Below, piece by piece: positions 1-6,521 of a stretch of 7,759 bases of DNA. Under the pieces are notes generated by a model. The model saw only the letters and a list, made by a program, of their open reading frames with translations, was not told the origin of the DNA and ran no database searches. How positions within the stretch are numbered: the stretch's first letter is position 1; each line of letters starts with the position of its first letter. Location of the stretch: contig PWEU01000251.1 in NCBI GenBank assembly GCA_003554005.1, positions 1 to 7,759 of the forward strand, read 5' to 3'. The position numbers and the translations under genes are program-made. The stretch is from Nitriliruptoraceae bacterium (GTDB lineage Bacteria > Actinomycetota > Nitriliruptoria > Nitriliruptorales > Nitriliruptoraceae).

Positions 1-368
1 CGCTGCCGCAGCTCCGCGGCGATGGTGGCGACGTCCTTGCGGTCGACGTCGTCGACCCGGGCCCGGGCGAGGTCCGAGCCGTCGGGCATCGTGACCAGGA
101 ACGCCAGCGACACCCGGTCGTTGGGGATGTACCGCCCCAACCGGATACGGCCGTTCAGGGTCGGCTCCTCCGCCAGCGCGGCGCCGGTCGCCCGGGCGAC
201 GAGGTGGGTGAGGGTGACCCGCTCTCCGGTGCGCTCCCGCACCTCCTCGAGGTAGGCCAGTGCTTCGGTGGCGTCGAGGTCGAGCTTGCCGTAGATGTTG
301 GGCTCGCGTGGGCCTCGCCAGGAGGCGATGGCCAGCTTGCGGCGCACGGAGTTGCGTTCACGGGCCAC
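1..368 (-). CDS. 2-oxo acid dehydrogenase E2-type acyltransferase (catalytic domain), 3' end outside window
   Basis: Partial gene reading leftwards; about 122 codons are present and the C-terminus lies beyond position 1. The translation begins VARERNSVRRKLAIASWRG, followed by NIYGKLDLDAT and a helix leading into RVTLTHLVARATGAALAE, then PTLNGRIRLGRYIPNDRVSLAFLV. This is the pattern of the acyltransferase catalytic domain of E2 subunits (chloramphenicol-acetyltransferase fold). The GTG start at 366-368 is chosen because a strong site, GGGAGGGAG (375-383), lies 6 nt upstream. With this start the protein opens directly into the catalytic domain, with no lipoyl domain or E3/E1-binding domain. That fits the short stand-alone E2-like proteins of actinobacteria rather than a full pyruvate or branched-chain dehydrogenase E2. 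No E1 or E3 gene is visible nearby. The family's catalytic HxxxDG motif would lie outside the window, so activity cannot be judged. Family assignment is fairly sure; substrate is unknown. Confidence 0.8.
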   Translation of the reverse strand, partial: MARERNSVRRKLAIASWRGPREPNIYGKLDLDATEALAYLEEVRERTGERVTLTHLVARATGAALAEEPTLNGRIRLGRYIPNDRVSLAFLVTMPDGSDLARARVDDVDRKDVATIAAELRQ

Positions 369-394
369 GTGGGTCTCCCTCCCGGCGACGCCGC

Positions 395-422
395 AGCCTA
401 CTCAGGGACCCCGCGCGTCCAA
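395..422 (-). promoter_or_regulatory. Candidate sigma70-type promoter for the E2-like gene
   Basis: Read on the minus strand, TTGGAC (417-422) and TAGGCT (395-400) are separated by 16 bp. They resemble the -35 (TTGACA-like) and -10 (TAnnnT) boxes of actinobacterial housekeeping promoters. Transcription would begin roughly at 388, leaving about 20 nt of leader that contains the GGGAGGGAG ribosome binding site. The call rests on pattern only. In GC-rich DNA such a pair is less likely by chance than a lone -10. Confidence 0.4.
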
Positions 423-524
423 GGGCCTTCGCCCGATCGCGACCCACGCGTCGCCGCGCGTCGTCCTCGACCGCGCTGCTCCGCAGGCCTGTGCGCCCGC
501 GGTCGGAGCCTCGGAGGCGATGGC

Positions 525-530
525 TAGGCT
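525..530 (+). promoter_or_regulatory. Candidate -10 box for the GNAT gene
   Basis: TAGGCT, the same hexamer proposed as the -10 of the divergent E2-like gene, lies about 22 nt before the GTG start of the acetyltransferase. I see no good TTG-type -35 box at the right distance, so this is weaker. If it is real, transcription begins near 537, after the in-frame ATG at 520. That ATG could then not be used, which supports the GTG start at 553. Confidence 0.3.
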
Positions 531-552
531 CCGGCGTGGGAACGGAGCGCGT

Positions 553-1161
553 GTGGTGAGTATCGAGGTGGCAGCGGCGACGATCGACCGCTTCGACGAC
601 GTCGCCGTGATGCTCGGGCCCAGGAAGCCCGACGCCTCGGTGTGCTGGTGCCTGAGCCACCGGCTCGACTCGAGGACCGACCGGCAGCTCGTCGGCCCGG
701 CTCGGGGCGAGTACGTGCGCTCGTTGTGCGGGGACGACCAGGGACCGGGGGTGCTGGCCTACGAGGACGGCGAGGTCGCCGGATGGGCCGCCGTGGCGCC
801 CCGGGCGGAGCTGCCCTTCGCACGGTCGCGGAAGATCCCCCACGTCGACGATCTGCCGGTGTGGTCGGTGTGGTGCATCCGCGTGCGGCCCGGCTACCGC
901 GGCCGCGGGATCTCCCACGCCCTCCTCGCCGGCGCGGTTGCGTACGCGCACGCCCAGGGGGCACCGGCGGTCGAGGGGTACCCGGTGGACAACCGGGGAG
1001 AGAAGGTCGACACCACCATGGCCTACGTCGGCACCCGCGCGCTGTTCGAACGCGCCGGCTTCACCGTGGCCGCCAAGACGACGTCGGTGTCCGGCGGGTT
1101 CCCCCGGGTGGTCATGCGGCGTCATCTCGCGGTCGACGGGCCGGGACCGGCCGAGGGCTGA
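553..1161 (+). CDS. GNAT family N-acetyltransferase
   Basis: A protein of 202 residues predicted to transfer an acetyl group from acetyl-CoA to an unidentified amine. The acetyl-CoA binding motif A is clear at about residues 108-126: CIRVRPGYRGRGISHALL, with the pyrophosphate-binding loop R-G-R-G-I (residues 116-120). It is followed by a helix and the usual C-terminal strand ALFERAGF (163-170). A CWC pair of cysteines near the N-terminus (31-33) and the segment EGYPVD (141-146) recur, from memory, in a group of actinobacterial GNAT proteins of unknown substrate. The GTG-GTG start is preferred because GGAG (544-547) lies 5 nt before the first GTG and 8 nt before the second. An in-frame ATG at 520 has a GGAGG only 2 nt away and would add 11 residues of no recognisable content. 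The gene is monocistronic and convergent with the next gene, with 25 bp between the stops. The family is certain; the substrate is not. Confidence 0.87.
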   Translation: MVSIEVAAATIDRFDDVAVMLGPRKPDASVCWCLSHRLDSRTDRQLVGPARGEYVRSLCGDDQGPGVLAYEDGEVAGWAAVAPRAELPFARSRKIPHVDDLPVWSVWCIRVRPGYRGRGISHALLAGAVAYAHAQGAPAVEGYPVDNRGEKVDTTMAYVGTRALFERAGFTVAAKTTSVSGGFPRVVMRRHLAVDGPGPAEG

Positions 1162-1183
1162 CGCCACGTGCTGCCCGGCGGTC
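1160..1183. terminator. Possible bidirectional hairpin between convergent genes
   Basis: GACGCC (1160-1165) and GGCGGTC (1177-1183) can pair as a six-base-pair stem with one bulge, around an 11 nt loop. It lies exactly in the 25 bp gap between the GNAT stop and the stop of the minus-strand gene. There is no T-tract on either strand, so it is not a canonical intrinsic terminator. Its position is the main argument for it. Confidence 0.25.
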
Positions 1184-1186
1184 GGG

Positions 1187-2296
1187 TCACCTCGGCGGTC
1201 GAGCCGTCCCCGCTCCGCCCTTGGAGCTCGAGAGCGCCGTCACGTCGATGGCCGCGATGTCGTCGGCGAGGTCGACGAAGCGCAGCGCCACCGTGGCGAG
1301 CAACGCGGTGGCGATCGGGGAGGGCCGCTGCTTCTGGCCGAAAGAGGTCCCCGTGAACCCGCGGTACACCGACCGGGGGGTGACCGTGCCGTCGGCCGCG
1401 ACGTTGTAGGCGACCAGGCAGGCGACCAGCTCGGCGACCGCGCGGCGGTCCGCGGCGGTCCCGTGCCGCCACAGGTGCGGGAACCGGCCGAGGGTGTCGA
1501 GCACCCAGTAGATCCCGTACCAGAGCGGTGGCCACTTCACGGTCTTGAACCGGATGCCGTGCCCGAACGAGTACGGGAGCTCGCTCCCGCGGCGATGCCA
1601 CACGGCCAGCATCGTGGCAGCGGCGGCGTCGGTGCCCTCCGGGCGCTCCGCCGCGGGGAGCCGGGCCAGCAGGCGCAGCGCTTCCAGGGTCACCTGGGGG
1701 CAGATGTCCCCCTTGCGGCCGGGGCCGCGCCACCGGACGGCCGGGTCGGGCACGCAGGTCCACGCCGGGCCCTGCCGGGTGGTCTGCAGGTCCGCGGCGA
1801 TGCGGTCCAGCCCGGCGCGGACGGCCGGACGCTCCCCACGCCCGTACCTGACCAGCACCTCGGTGATGCTGTGGGTGTCACAGGGCAGGGAGTGCCAGAC
1901 CGGCTCCGAGCTCCCCGGTGCTCGGCCGAAGGAGGCGAAGCGGCCATCCTCGAAGCGGTGACCCTCGAGGGCGTCCAGCGCGACGTCGACCGCCGTGTGG
2001 TCGCCGGCGGAGACCCCGAGGTCGGCCAGCAGGCGGAGCAGGTTGGGGAGGTAGGCCGGGCTCGCGTGGCTCGACGCCCCTGACGGGTCGTCCCAGGCCG
2101 GCAGCCGCGCGACGAGCGCGCGGACCACCTCGCTGTCGGCGGCGGCCCGACGCGCCACCGCCACCCGAGGATCGTCACCGGGCAGGCCCTCGATCCCGGT
2201 CACTGCGATCCACCGTGCCGGCGCCTCGTCACAGGACAGCAGCCAGGGGCGGGGGTCGACACCCCACCATCCCGGCCACGCACCGTCGGTCACCAT
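1187..2296 (-). CDS. Conserved hypothetical protein, probable alpha/alpha-toroid (terpenoid cyclase/prenyltransferase-like) fold
   Basis: An intact protein of 369 residues without signal peptide or membrane segments, so probably cytosolic. It opens with a WLLSCDEAPARWIAVTGI segment (18-35) and a GLPGDDPRV turn (37-45). Repeated helix pairs with aromatic and glycine turns follow: YLPNLLRLLADLG (82-94), GHRFEDGRF (112-120), VWHSLPCDTHSITEVL (133-148), GRKGDICPQVTLEALRLL (193-210), PPLWYGIYWVLDTLG (256-270). These helical repeats, one of them with a G-x-F-x-D-G-R-F turn, resemble squalene-cyclase-like hypothetical proteins of actinobacteria. The catalytic DxDD of true squalene-hopene cyclases is not seen, and no isoprenoid genes are nearby, so I would not call it a cyclase. 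Cys139, Asp140, His135 and His142 cluster and could bind a metal (inference). The ATG start is followed at once by GTG and has only a weak upstream purine stretch. The gene lies 141 bp behind the large regulator gene on the same strand and could be read through from it. Confidence 0.7.
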   Translation of the reverse strand: MVTDGAWPGWWGVDPRPWLLSCDEAPARWIAVTGIEGLPGDDPRVAVARRAAADSEVVRALVARLPAWDDPSGASSHASPAYLPNLLRLLADLGVSAGDHTAVDVALDALEGHRFEDGRFASFGRAPGSSEPVWHSLPCDTHSITEVLVRYGRGERPAVRAGLDRIAADLQTTRQGPAWTCVPDPAVRWRGPGRKGDICPQVTLEALRLLARLPAAERPEGTDAAAATMLAVWHRRGSELPYSFGHGIRFKTVKWPPLWYGIYWVLDTLGRFPHLWRHGTAADRRAVAELVACLVAYNVAADGTVTPRSVYRGFTGTSFGQKQRPSPIATALLATVALRFVDLADDIAAIDVTALSSSKGGAGTARPPR

Positions 2297-2437
2297 GTCG
2301 GCCTGAGCCTGCCGCCTGACGGCGGGCCCAGCCAGGGGCCAAGGTCTCGCCGTCCTCGAGGTTCCCGACGCTGCTCGTCGCGCCGGCCGCTCTCGCGCGG
2401 TGGCTCCGTACGTCGGCCACCTCCGGCTCCTCGGCCG
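2297..2437. other. Intergenic gap with two small hairpins
   Basis: This is the gap between the regulator stop and the start of the alpha-toroid gene, both on the minus strand. CCGCC/GGCGG (2312-2316 and 2321-2325, 4 nt loop) and GGCCC/GGGCC (2325-2329 and 2336-2340, 6 nt loop) can form two short GC stems that share one base. Neither is followed by a T-tract. They lie close to the downstream start codon rather than the upstream stop, so they may act on translation of the 369-residue protein as easily as on termination. No promoter with convincing -35 and -10 boxes was found here. Confidence 0.3.
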
Positions 2438-5400
2438 TCACACCGCCGCCGGCGGGCGACGCCAGCGGGAGTCCGCGCCCAACTGGTCGTACAGCCGACC
2501 CGCGGCGGCATGGGTGCGGTCGGCCCGCTCGTGCTGGCCGCGAGCCGCCAGCTGCTGCGACCACACCGACAGGGTCTCGGCCTGCCACCAGGGCAGGCCG
2601 TAGCTGGAGAACGTCGCGACAGCCTGGCCGTAGCCGGCGTCGGCGTCGGCGGGTCGTCCCTGAGCCGCAGCGAGCTCCGCGCGGGCGAGTTCGACGTGAC
2701 CGGCCCGTCCCCGCCAGTCCCCACCCACCGCGAGGATGTCGCCGCACCGCGCCAGGTGCGTGGCGGCCTCGGGGAGCCGGCCGCCGGCTGCGAGGACGCG
2801 TGCCGAGGTGGCGCGGACCAGCAGCTCGCCGGGGATGTGAGGCCCGTCCAGATAGAGCTGCAGCGCGTGGTTCAGCGCGTCGAGAGCATCCTCGGTGCGT
2901 CCGAGCAGGCACCGCGCCTCCGCAGCCCACGAGAGGTTCATCGCGGCGTTGAGGACGTCGCCGTGCACGAGGTCGCGCTCCACTGCGGCGGACCAGGAGT
3001 GCTCAGCGCGTTCCCACTCCCCGTCGAGCAGCAGCAGGAGGCGCCGGCTGACGGCGTCGTCGGGAAGCTCGGCGGCGTGCTCCCTCGCCCCCGTCAGGTC
3101 GCCGAGGACCGCGAGGGCGTGGGCGAGCTGATCGGTGATCCCCTCCATCGGCAGCGGCAGGTTCGCGAACCGCGGTCGTGCCAGTGCCCGGTCGCACCAG
3201 GTGCGGCTGGTGGCAGGATCGAGGAGGTACACCGTGGCGATCAGTGCCCCCTCCGTGGCCACGTCCCAGGCCAGCCGAGGGTCGTCGCCCCCAGCGGTCA
3301 CCCGCCACGCGTCGTCGAGGAGCGAGTGCGCCACCGCGAGCTCACCGGCGCTACTGCGGTGGTGGGCCTCGAGGCAGCGCACTCGCGCCACGAGGTCGGG
3401 ACGCCCGAGCTCCTCACCCAGCCGGATCGCCTCGGTCGCAGCGGTGTTCCCGCGCTCGGTCTCCACCCCGAACACCGTCGCCAGCGCCGTCCCGTACTGC
3501 ACGTGGAAGGCCGCTTCGCCCTCGGTGAGGAGGTTCGCGGCTGCCGTCAGGTGCTCCAGGGCACGCGGGATGTCCATGACGCTGTGGTGCATCGCGAGGA
3601 CGAAGCCGAGCCGGCTGCGGACGGTGGCGGCGGCCAGGTCGTCGCCCGCCCGTCGGGCATGGTCGAGCGCGGCACGGAAGTGGCTGATGGCGCGGGGTAG
3701 GTCCGTGGTCGAGGCGGTGAGCAGCTCCGCGGTGTGTCGGGCGGCCTCGGCCTGCAGGGCCGCAGGAGCGTCGGCGTTGGCGAGGATCGCGACCGCGGCC
3801 TCGGCGTGGGTCACCGCTTCGTCCCAGGCGTGGAGCTCTGCGGCCGCGTCGGCTGCCGCGAGGCTCAGGCTGGCAGCATGCTCGCGGTCACCGAGCCGGC
3901 CCGACGACCGCAGGTGGATCGCGGCGGCGGTGAGATCGGAGGGCCGCTCGAGCCCTGCCCGCTCCAGGGCTCGTGCGGCCCGTAGGTGCAGCGTCTGGCG
4001 CTGCCGAGCTGGCAGGTCAGCGTGCACGGCATCGCGCATCAGGGGGTGGCGGAAGGTGTGGGCGACCGCCCAGTCGGGACCTGAGCTCACGAGCCAGCCG
4101 GCCGCGATGGCCTCCTCGAGCGCGTCGAGCACCTCGGCCTCCGGTCGGCCGGTGACCTGCACCAGCAGCCCGAGCTCCGCGTCGCGACCGAGCACCGCGG
4201 CACAGCCGACGACCTCCTGTGCCTCGGGGGTCAGGCCCCTCAGGCGCTCCTGCAGCACGTCGCGGACGTTGCTCGGGACCGACCAGGTGGCGCCGGCCGT
4301 CTCGAGGCCGTCCTGAGCGAGCAGCTCCTGCACGACCGCGCTGGCGAAGAACGGGTTCCCCCCGGTGGAGGTCCACAGGTTGTGGACGAGCTCCGGGGAT
4401 GTGGCCGTGCCGACCCATGCGGCGACCAGTTCGGCGAGCTGCCCCTCGGAGAGCGCGACCAGCTCCAGGCGGTCGGCGACGCCGCTGCGCTCCAGGTCGG
4501 CCAGCAGGCCGCGCAGGGGCGCGTGCCGGCGGCCCGGCGGGTCCCGGAAGCAGAGCAGCAGCAGGAGACGCTGCGGGAGGTGTCGTGCGAGGTGGCGCAG
4601 GAGCCGGGTGCTGGCGGGATCGAGTCCTTCCGCATCCTCGATCACGAGCAGCGTCGGTGCCCGTTCGGTCACCTCCGCGACCAGCGAGCGCAGCGCGGCG
4701 AGGAACGCCGCCTGCCGCTCCTGCGGGTCCTGCGGCACGGGGACGTCGTCGACGGCGATGACCGGCCGCTGCACCAACGAGGTCAGCAGGTGTTGGAACG
4801 CGGGCGGGAGGCGTTCGAAGGCGGCGGTGACCGCGGTGCTGGCGGCGAGGGCGTCGGTGATCGGCGCGTAGGGGATCGGCGCCACCTGGTCGCAGTGGCC
4901 GAGCAACACGGTCGCTCCCTCGACGGCAGCCTCTGCGGCCACCTCGGCGACCAGTCGGGTCTTGCCGACCCCGGCCTCCCCCGACAGCAGTGCGATCCGT
5001 GCGCCACCGTCCGCCACTGCCCGCCACAGCACCCGCAGGCGGTCGAGTTCCACCTCGCGGCCGACCATCGGTTGCCGACGGACGACCTCGAACAGGGTGA
5101 CCGGCGGCGACCGGGCGGACAGCTCGGTCGCGGGCACCGGGGCTCGTGAGGTGCTGGGTCCGGGCGGGGAGTGCAGCGCGCGATCCTGGCGCAGGATCGC
5201 CGCCTCCAGCTCCGTCAGTGCCGGTCCCGGCTCGAGGCCGAGCTCGTCGCGCAGGCGCTGCCGGGCCAGCTGGTAGACCTCCAGCGATGCCGCCTGGCGG
5301 TCGGAGCGGACCAGGGCCAGCATGAGCTGGCCGTAGAACCGCTCGCGGAAGGGGTGCGCATCGACCAGCATCTCGAGCTCACCCACGAGCTCCCGGTGGC

Positions 5401-5989
5401 GCCCCAGGGCCAGGTCTGCGTCGAAGCGCGCCTCCAGGGCGGTCAGCCGCAGCTCCTCGAGGCGGGCGGACTCTGCCTCGGCGTAGGGAGGGGGACCGAG
5501 ATCCTGCAGCAGCGGTCCGCGCCACAGCTCGAGCGCGGCCCGCAGCGTCGCTGCCGCGGTCGCCACCTCACCCTCCGCGAGGGCGGCCCTACCGCTGGCG
5601 ACGTCCCGCTCGAACACCTGCGCGTCGACCTGCCCCGGGGTGAGCTGAAGGAGATAGCCGGGGGAGCGCGTGACCACCGAGGCGGCGATCCCGTCGGCGG
5701 CGAGCGCCCGCCGAACCCGCGCGACGTGGCTCCGCAGCGTCACCTGGGCGCTGGCCGGTGGCAGCTCGTCCCACAGGGCAGCGATCATCCGGTCGGCGGA
5801 GACGATCTGCCCGGGAGCCAGGAGCAGCCTCGCCAACAACCGACGGGGTCGCGCGCCCCGGAGGTCGACGGGCCCCGCGTCGCCGTGGAGCTCGAGCGGC
5901 CCCAGGATGCGGAAGGGGGGTTCTGTCCCTCGTCCGGTGGTGGATCCGTCCACGCCGGGGTCGGTGCCGGGCTTCCACGCCGGCTCCAC
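2438..5989 (-). CDS. Large SARP/BTAD-type transcriptional regulator with AAA/STAND ATPase and TPR-like C-terminus
   Basis: An intact protein of about 1183 residues. Residues 26-117 form an OmpR/SARP-type winged helix: FRILGPLEL at the start, recognition region LRSHVARVRRAL (85-96) and the RSPGYLL wing (108-114). Residues about 122-270 form the bacterial transcriptional activation domain (BTAD), ending in RLRDELGLEPGPALTELE. The linker is rich in Pro and Ser. An ATPase begins at MVGREVELDRL (308-318), with Walker A GEAGVGKT (337-344) and Walker B-like LLVIEDAEGLD (447-457). The last roughly 550 residues are Ala/Leu-rich helical repeats of TPR type. No C-terminal LuxR helix-turn-helix is seen, so DNA binding should be N-terminal only. 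This is the AfsR-like layout of actinobacterial pathway regulators. I chose GTG at 5987-5989 because GGAGGAG lies just upstream. An alternative TTG at 6028 adds 13 residues but has no ribosome binding site and overlaps a candidate -10 box. The gene faces the cupin-SnoaL pair, its likeliest target (inference). The effector is unknown. Confidence 0.88.
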   Translation of the reverse strand: MEPAWKPGTDPGVDGSTTGRGTEPPFRILGPLELHGDAGPVDLRGARPRRLLARLLLAPGQIVSADRMIAALWDELPPASAQVTLRSHVARVRRALAADGIAASVVTRSPGYLLQLTPGQVDAQVFERDVASGRAALAEGEVATAAATLRAALELWRGPLLQDLGPPPYAEAESARLEELRLTALEARFDADLALGRHRELVGELEMLVDAHPFRERFYGQLMLALVRSDRQAASLEVYQLARQRLRDELGLEPGPALTELEAAILRQDRALHSPPGPSTSRAPVPATELSARSPPVTLFEVVRRQPMVGREVELDRLRVLWRAVADGGARIALLSGEAGVGKTRLVAEVAAEAAVEGATVLLGHCDQVAPIPYAPITDALAASTAVTAAFERLPPAFQHLLTSLVQRPVIAVDDVPVPQDPQERQAAFLAALRSLVAEVTERAPTLLVIEDAEGLDPASTRLLRHLARHLPQRLLLLLCFRDPPGRRHAPLRGLLADLERSGVADRLELVALSEGQLAELVAAWVGTATSPELVHNLWTSTGGNPFFASAVVQELLAQDGLETAGATWSVPSNVRDVLQERLRGLTPEAQEVVGCAAVLGRDAELGLLVQVTGRPEAEVLDALEEAIAAGWLVSSGPDWAVAHTFRHPLMRDAVHADLPARQRQTLHLRAARALERAGLERPSDLTAAAIHLRSSGRLGDREHAASLSLAAADAAAELHAWDEAVTHAEAAVAILANADAPAALQAEAARHTAELLTASTTDLPRAISHFRAALDHARRAGDDLAAATVRSRLGFVLAMHHSVMDIPRALEHLTAAANLLTEGEAAFHVQYGTALATVFGVETERGNTAATEAIRLGEELGRPDLVARVRCLEAHHRSSAGELAVAHSLLDDAWRVTAGGDDPRLAWDVATEGALIATVYLLDPATSRTWCDRALARPRFANLPLPMEGITDQLAHALAVLGDLTGAREHAAELPDDAVSRRLLLLLDGEWERAEHSWSAAVERDLVHGDVLNAAMNLSWAAEARCLLGRTEDALDALNHALQLYLDGPHIPGELLVRATSARVLAAGGRLPEAATHLARCGDILAVGGDWRGRAGHVELARAELAAAQGRPADADAGYGQAVATFSSYGLPWWQAETLSVWSQQLAARGQHERADRTHAAAGRLYDQLGADSRWRRPPAAV

Positions 5990-6117
5990 AGCTCCTCCAC
6001 GTCCATCGCGGATGGTTGGCCCTGGCAACGCTAACGAACGGCTGGGGACCTGCCCAGGCCGATCTGATGGTCACGCCGGAGCGGCGACGGCCCGTCCCAC
6101 CACGAAGGAGCTGGCAG
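5990..6117. promoter_or_regulatory. Divergent control region between regulator and cupin-SnoaL genes, with inverted repeats
   Basis: This 128 bp stretch must carry both divergent promoters. It contains three short dyads: CATC-GCG-GATG (6004-6014), the 15 bp imperfect GTTGGCCCTGGCAAC (6015-6029), and CTGGG-N6-CCCAG (6042-6057). Three AACG copies (6027-6040) lie between the last two. On the minus strand TAGCGT (6028-6033) could be a -10 for the regulator, with transcription starting near 6020 inside the second dyad. Neither direction has a convincing -35, as expected for promoters that need an activator. Operator function is inferred from position and symmetry only. Confidence 0.4.
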
Positions 6118-6480
6118 ATGCGAGCAGGACCGCACGACCTGACCCTCGAGTTCGAGCACGCAGGAGCCGCGATGCGCAGCGGACGCTGGGGCGACATGCA
6201 CGTGGCCCACTACACGCTGCCGCCGGGTACGGATCTCAGCCCGTTCTTCGCGGCGCTGCCCGACGGGCTCTGCTCTGCCGACCATTTCGGCATCGTCCTC
6301 GAGGGCGACATCACGGTCCCGTACCGCGACGGATCCGAGGAGACCACGCGGGCCGGGGAGCTGTTCTACTGGCCGGCTGGCCACACCGGTCGCACGGACC
6401 AGGGTGTGGTCTTCGTCGCGGTCAGCCCGCTGGCCCAGGTCGAGCAGATGGAGCAGCAGATGGCGTCCGCAGCCGGCTGA
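6118..6480 (+). CDS. Single-domain cupin protein
   Basis: A protein of 120 residues, typical for a small one-barrel cupin; no signal peptide, so probably cytosolic. The ATG start is firm: GAAGGAG (6104-6110) lies 7 nt upstream. Cupin motif 1 is recognisable as DHFGIVLEGDITVPYRDG (55-72) and motif 2 as AGELFYWPAGHTG (79-91). The usual H-x-H pair of motif 1 is degenerate: His56 is kept, but the second position is Gly58. His56, Glu62 and His89 remain as possible metal ligands. A catalytic metal site is therefore uncertain, and a binding or sensing role is as likely as an enzymatic one. It is the first gene of a probable two-gene transcript; the SnoaL-like gene follows after 41 bp. It faces the large BTAD regulator, which suggests control by it (inference). 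Fold assignment is strong; no substrate can be named. Confidence 0.85.
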   Translation: MRAGPHDLTLEFEHAGAAMRSGRWGDMHVAHYTLPPGTDLSPFFAALPDGLCSADHFGIVLEGDITVPYRDGSEETTRAGELFYWPAGHTGRTDQGVVFVAVSPLAQVEQMEQQMASAAG

Positions 6481-6521
6481 GCTGCACCAGCCGGATGGCG
6501 GGTCGGGGAGAGGACGCCGAG

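Noticed and set aside
295..552. An upstream extension of the GNAT frame starting at 295
   Set aside because: It would overlap the divergent E2-like gene and the promoter region, and its translation shows no domain. The GGAG-supported GTG at 553 fits the family length.
358..1167. A minus-strand frame of 269 codons opposite the GNAT gene
   Set aside because: It is antisense to a clear acetyl-CoA binding motif, has no ribosome binding site, and overlaps the start of the E2-like gene in a different frame.
1166..1171. CACGTG palindrome between the GNAT and toroid genes
   Set aside because: A single six-base palindrome between two stop codons is expected by chance and has no promoter context.
938..2083. 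A plus-strand open frame of 381 codons across the GNAT end and the 369-residue protein gene
   Set aside because: Its translation is Arg/Pro/Gly-rich with no family resemblance, and it lies antisense to a gene with clear helical repeats. Long empty frames opposite genes are expected at this GC content.
4017..5027. A second minus-strand frame of 336 codons inside the regulator gene
   Set aside because: It overlaps the ATPase region in another frame with Arg/Gly/Ala-rich low-complexity translation. Walker A and Walker B motifs are in the other frame.
2510..5276. Several plus-strand open frames of 170-400 codons opposite the regulator gene
   Set aside because: They mirror the regulator's codon structure, show no recognisable domains, and the regulator frame has motifs along its whole length.
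5990..6028. TTG start giving the regulator 13 more residues
   Set aside because: No ribosome binding site lies upstream of the TTG, and it overlaps a candidate -10 box. The GTG at 5989 has GGAGGAG directly before it.
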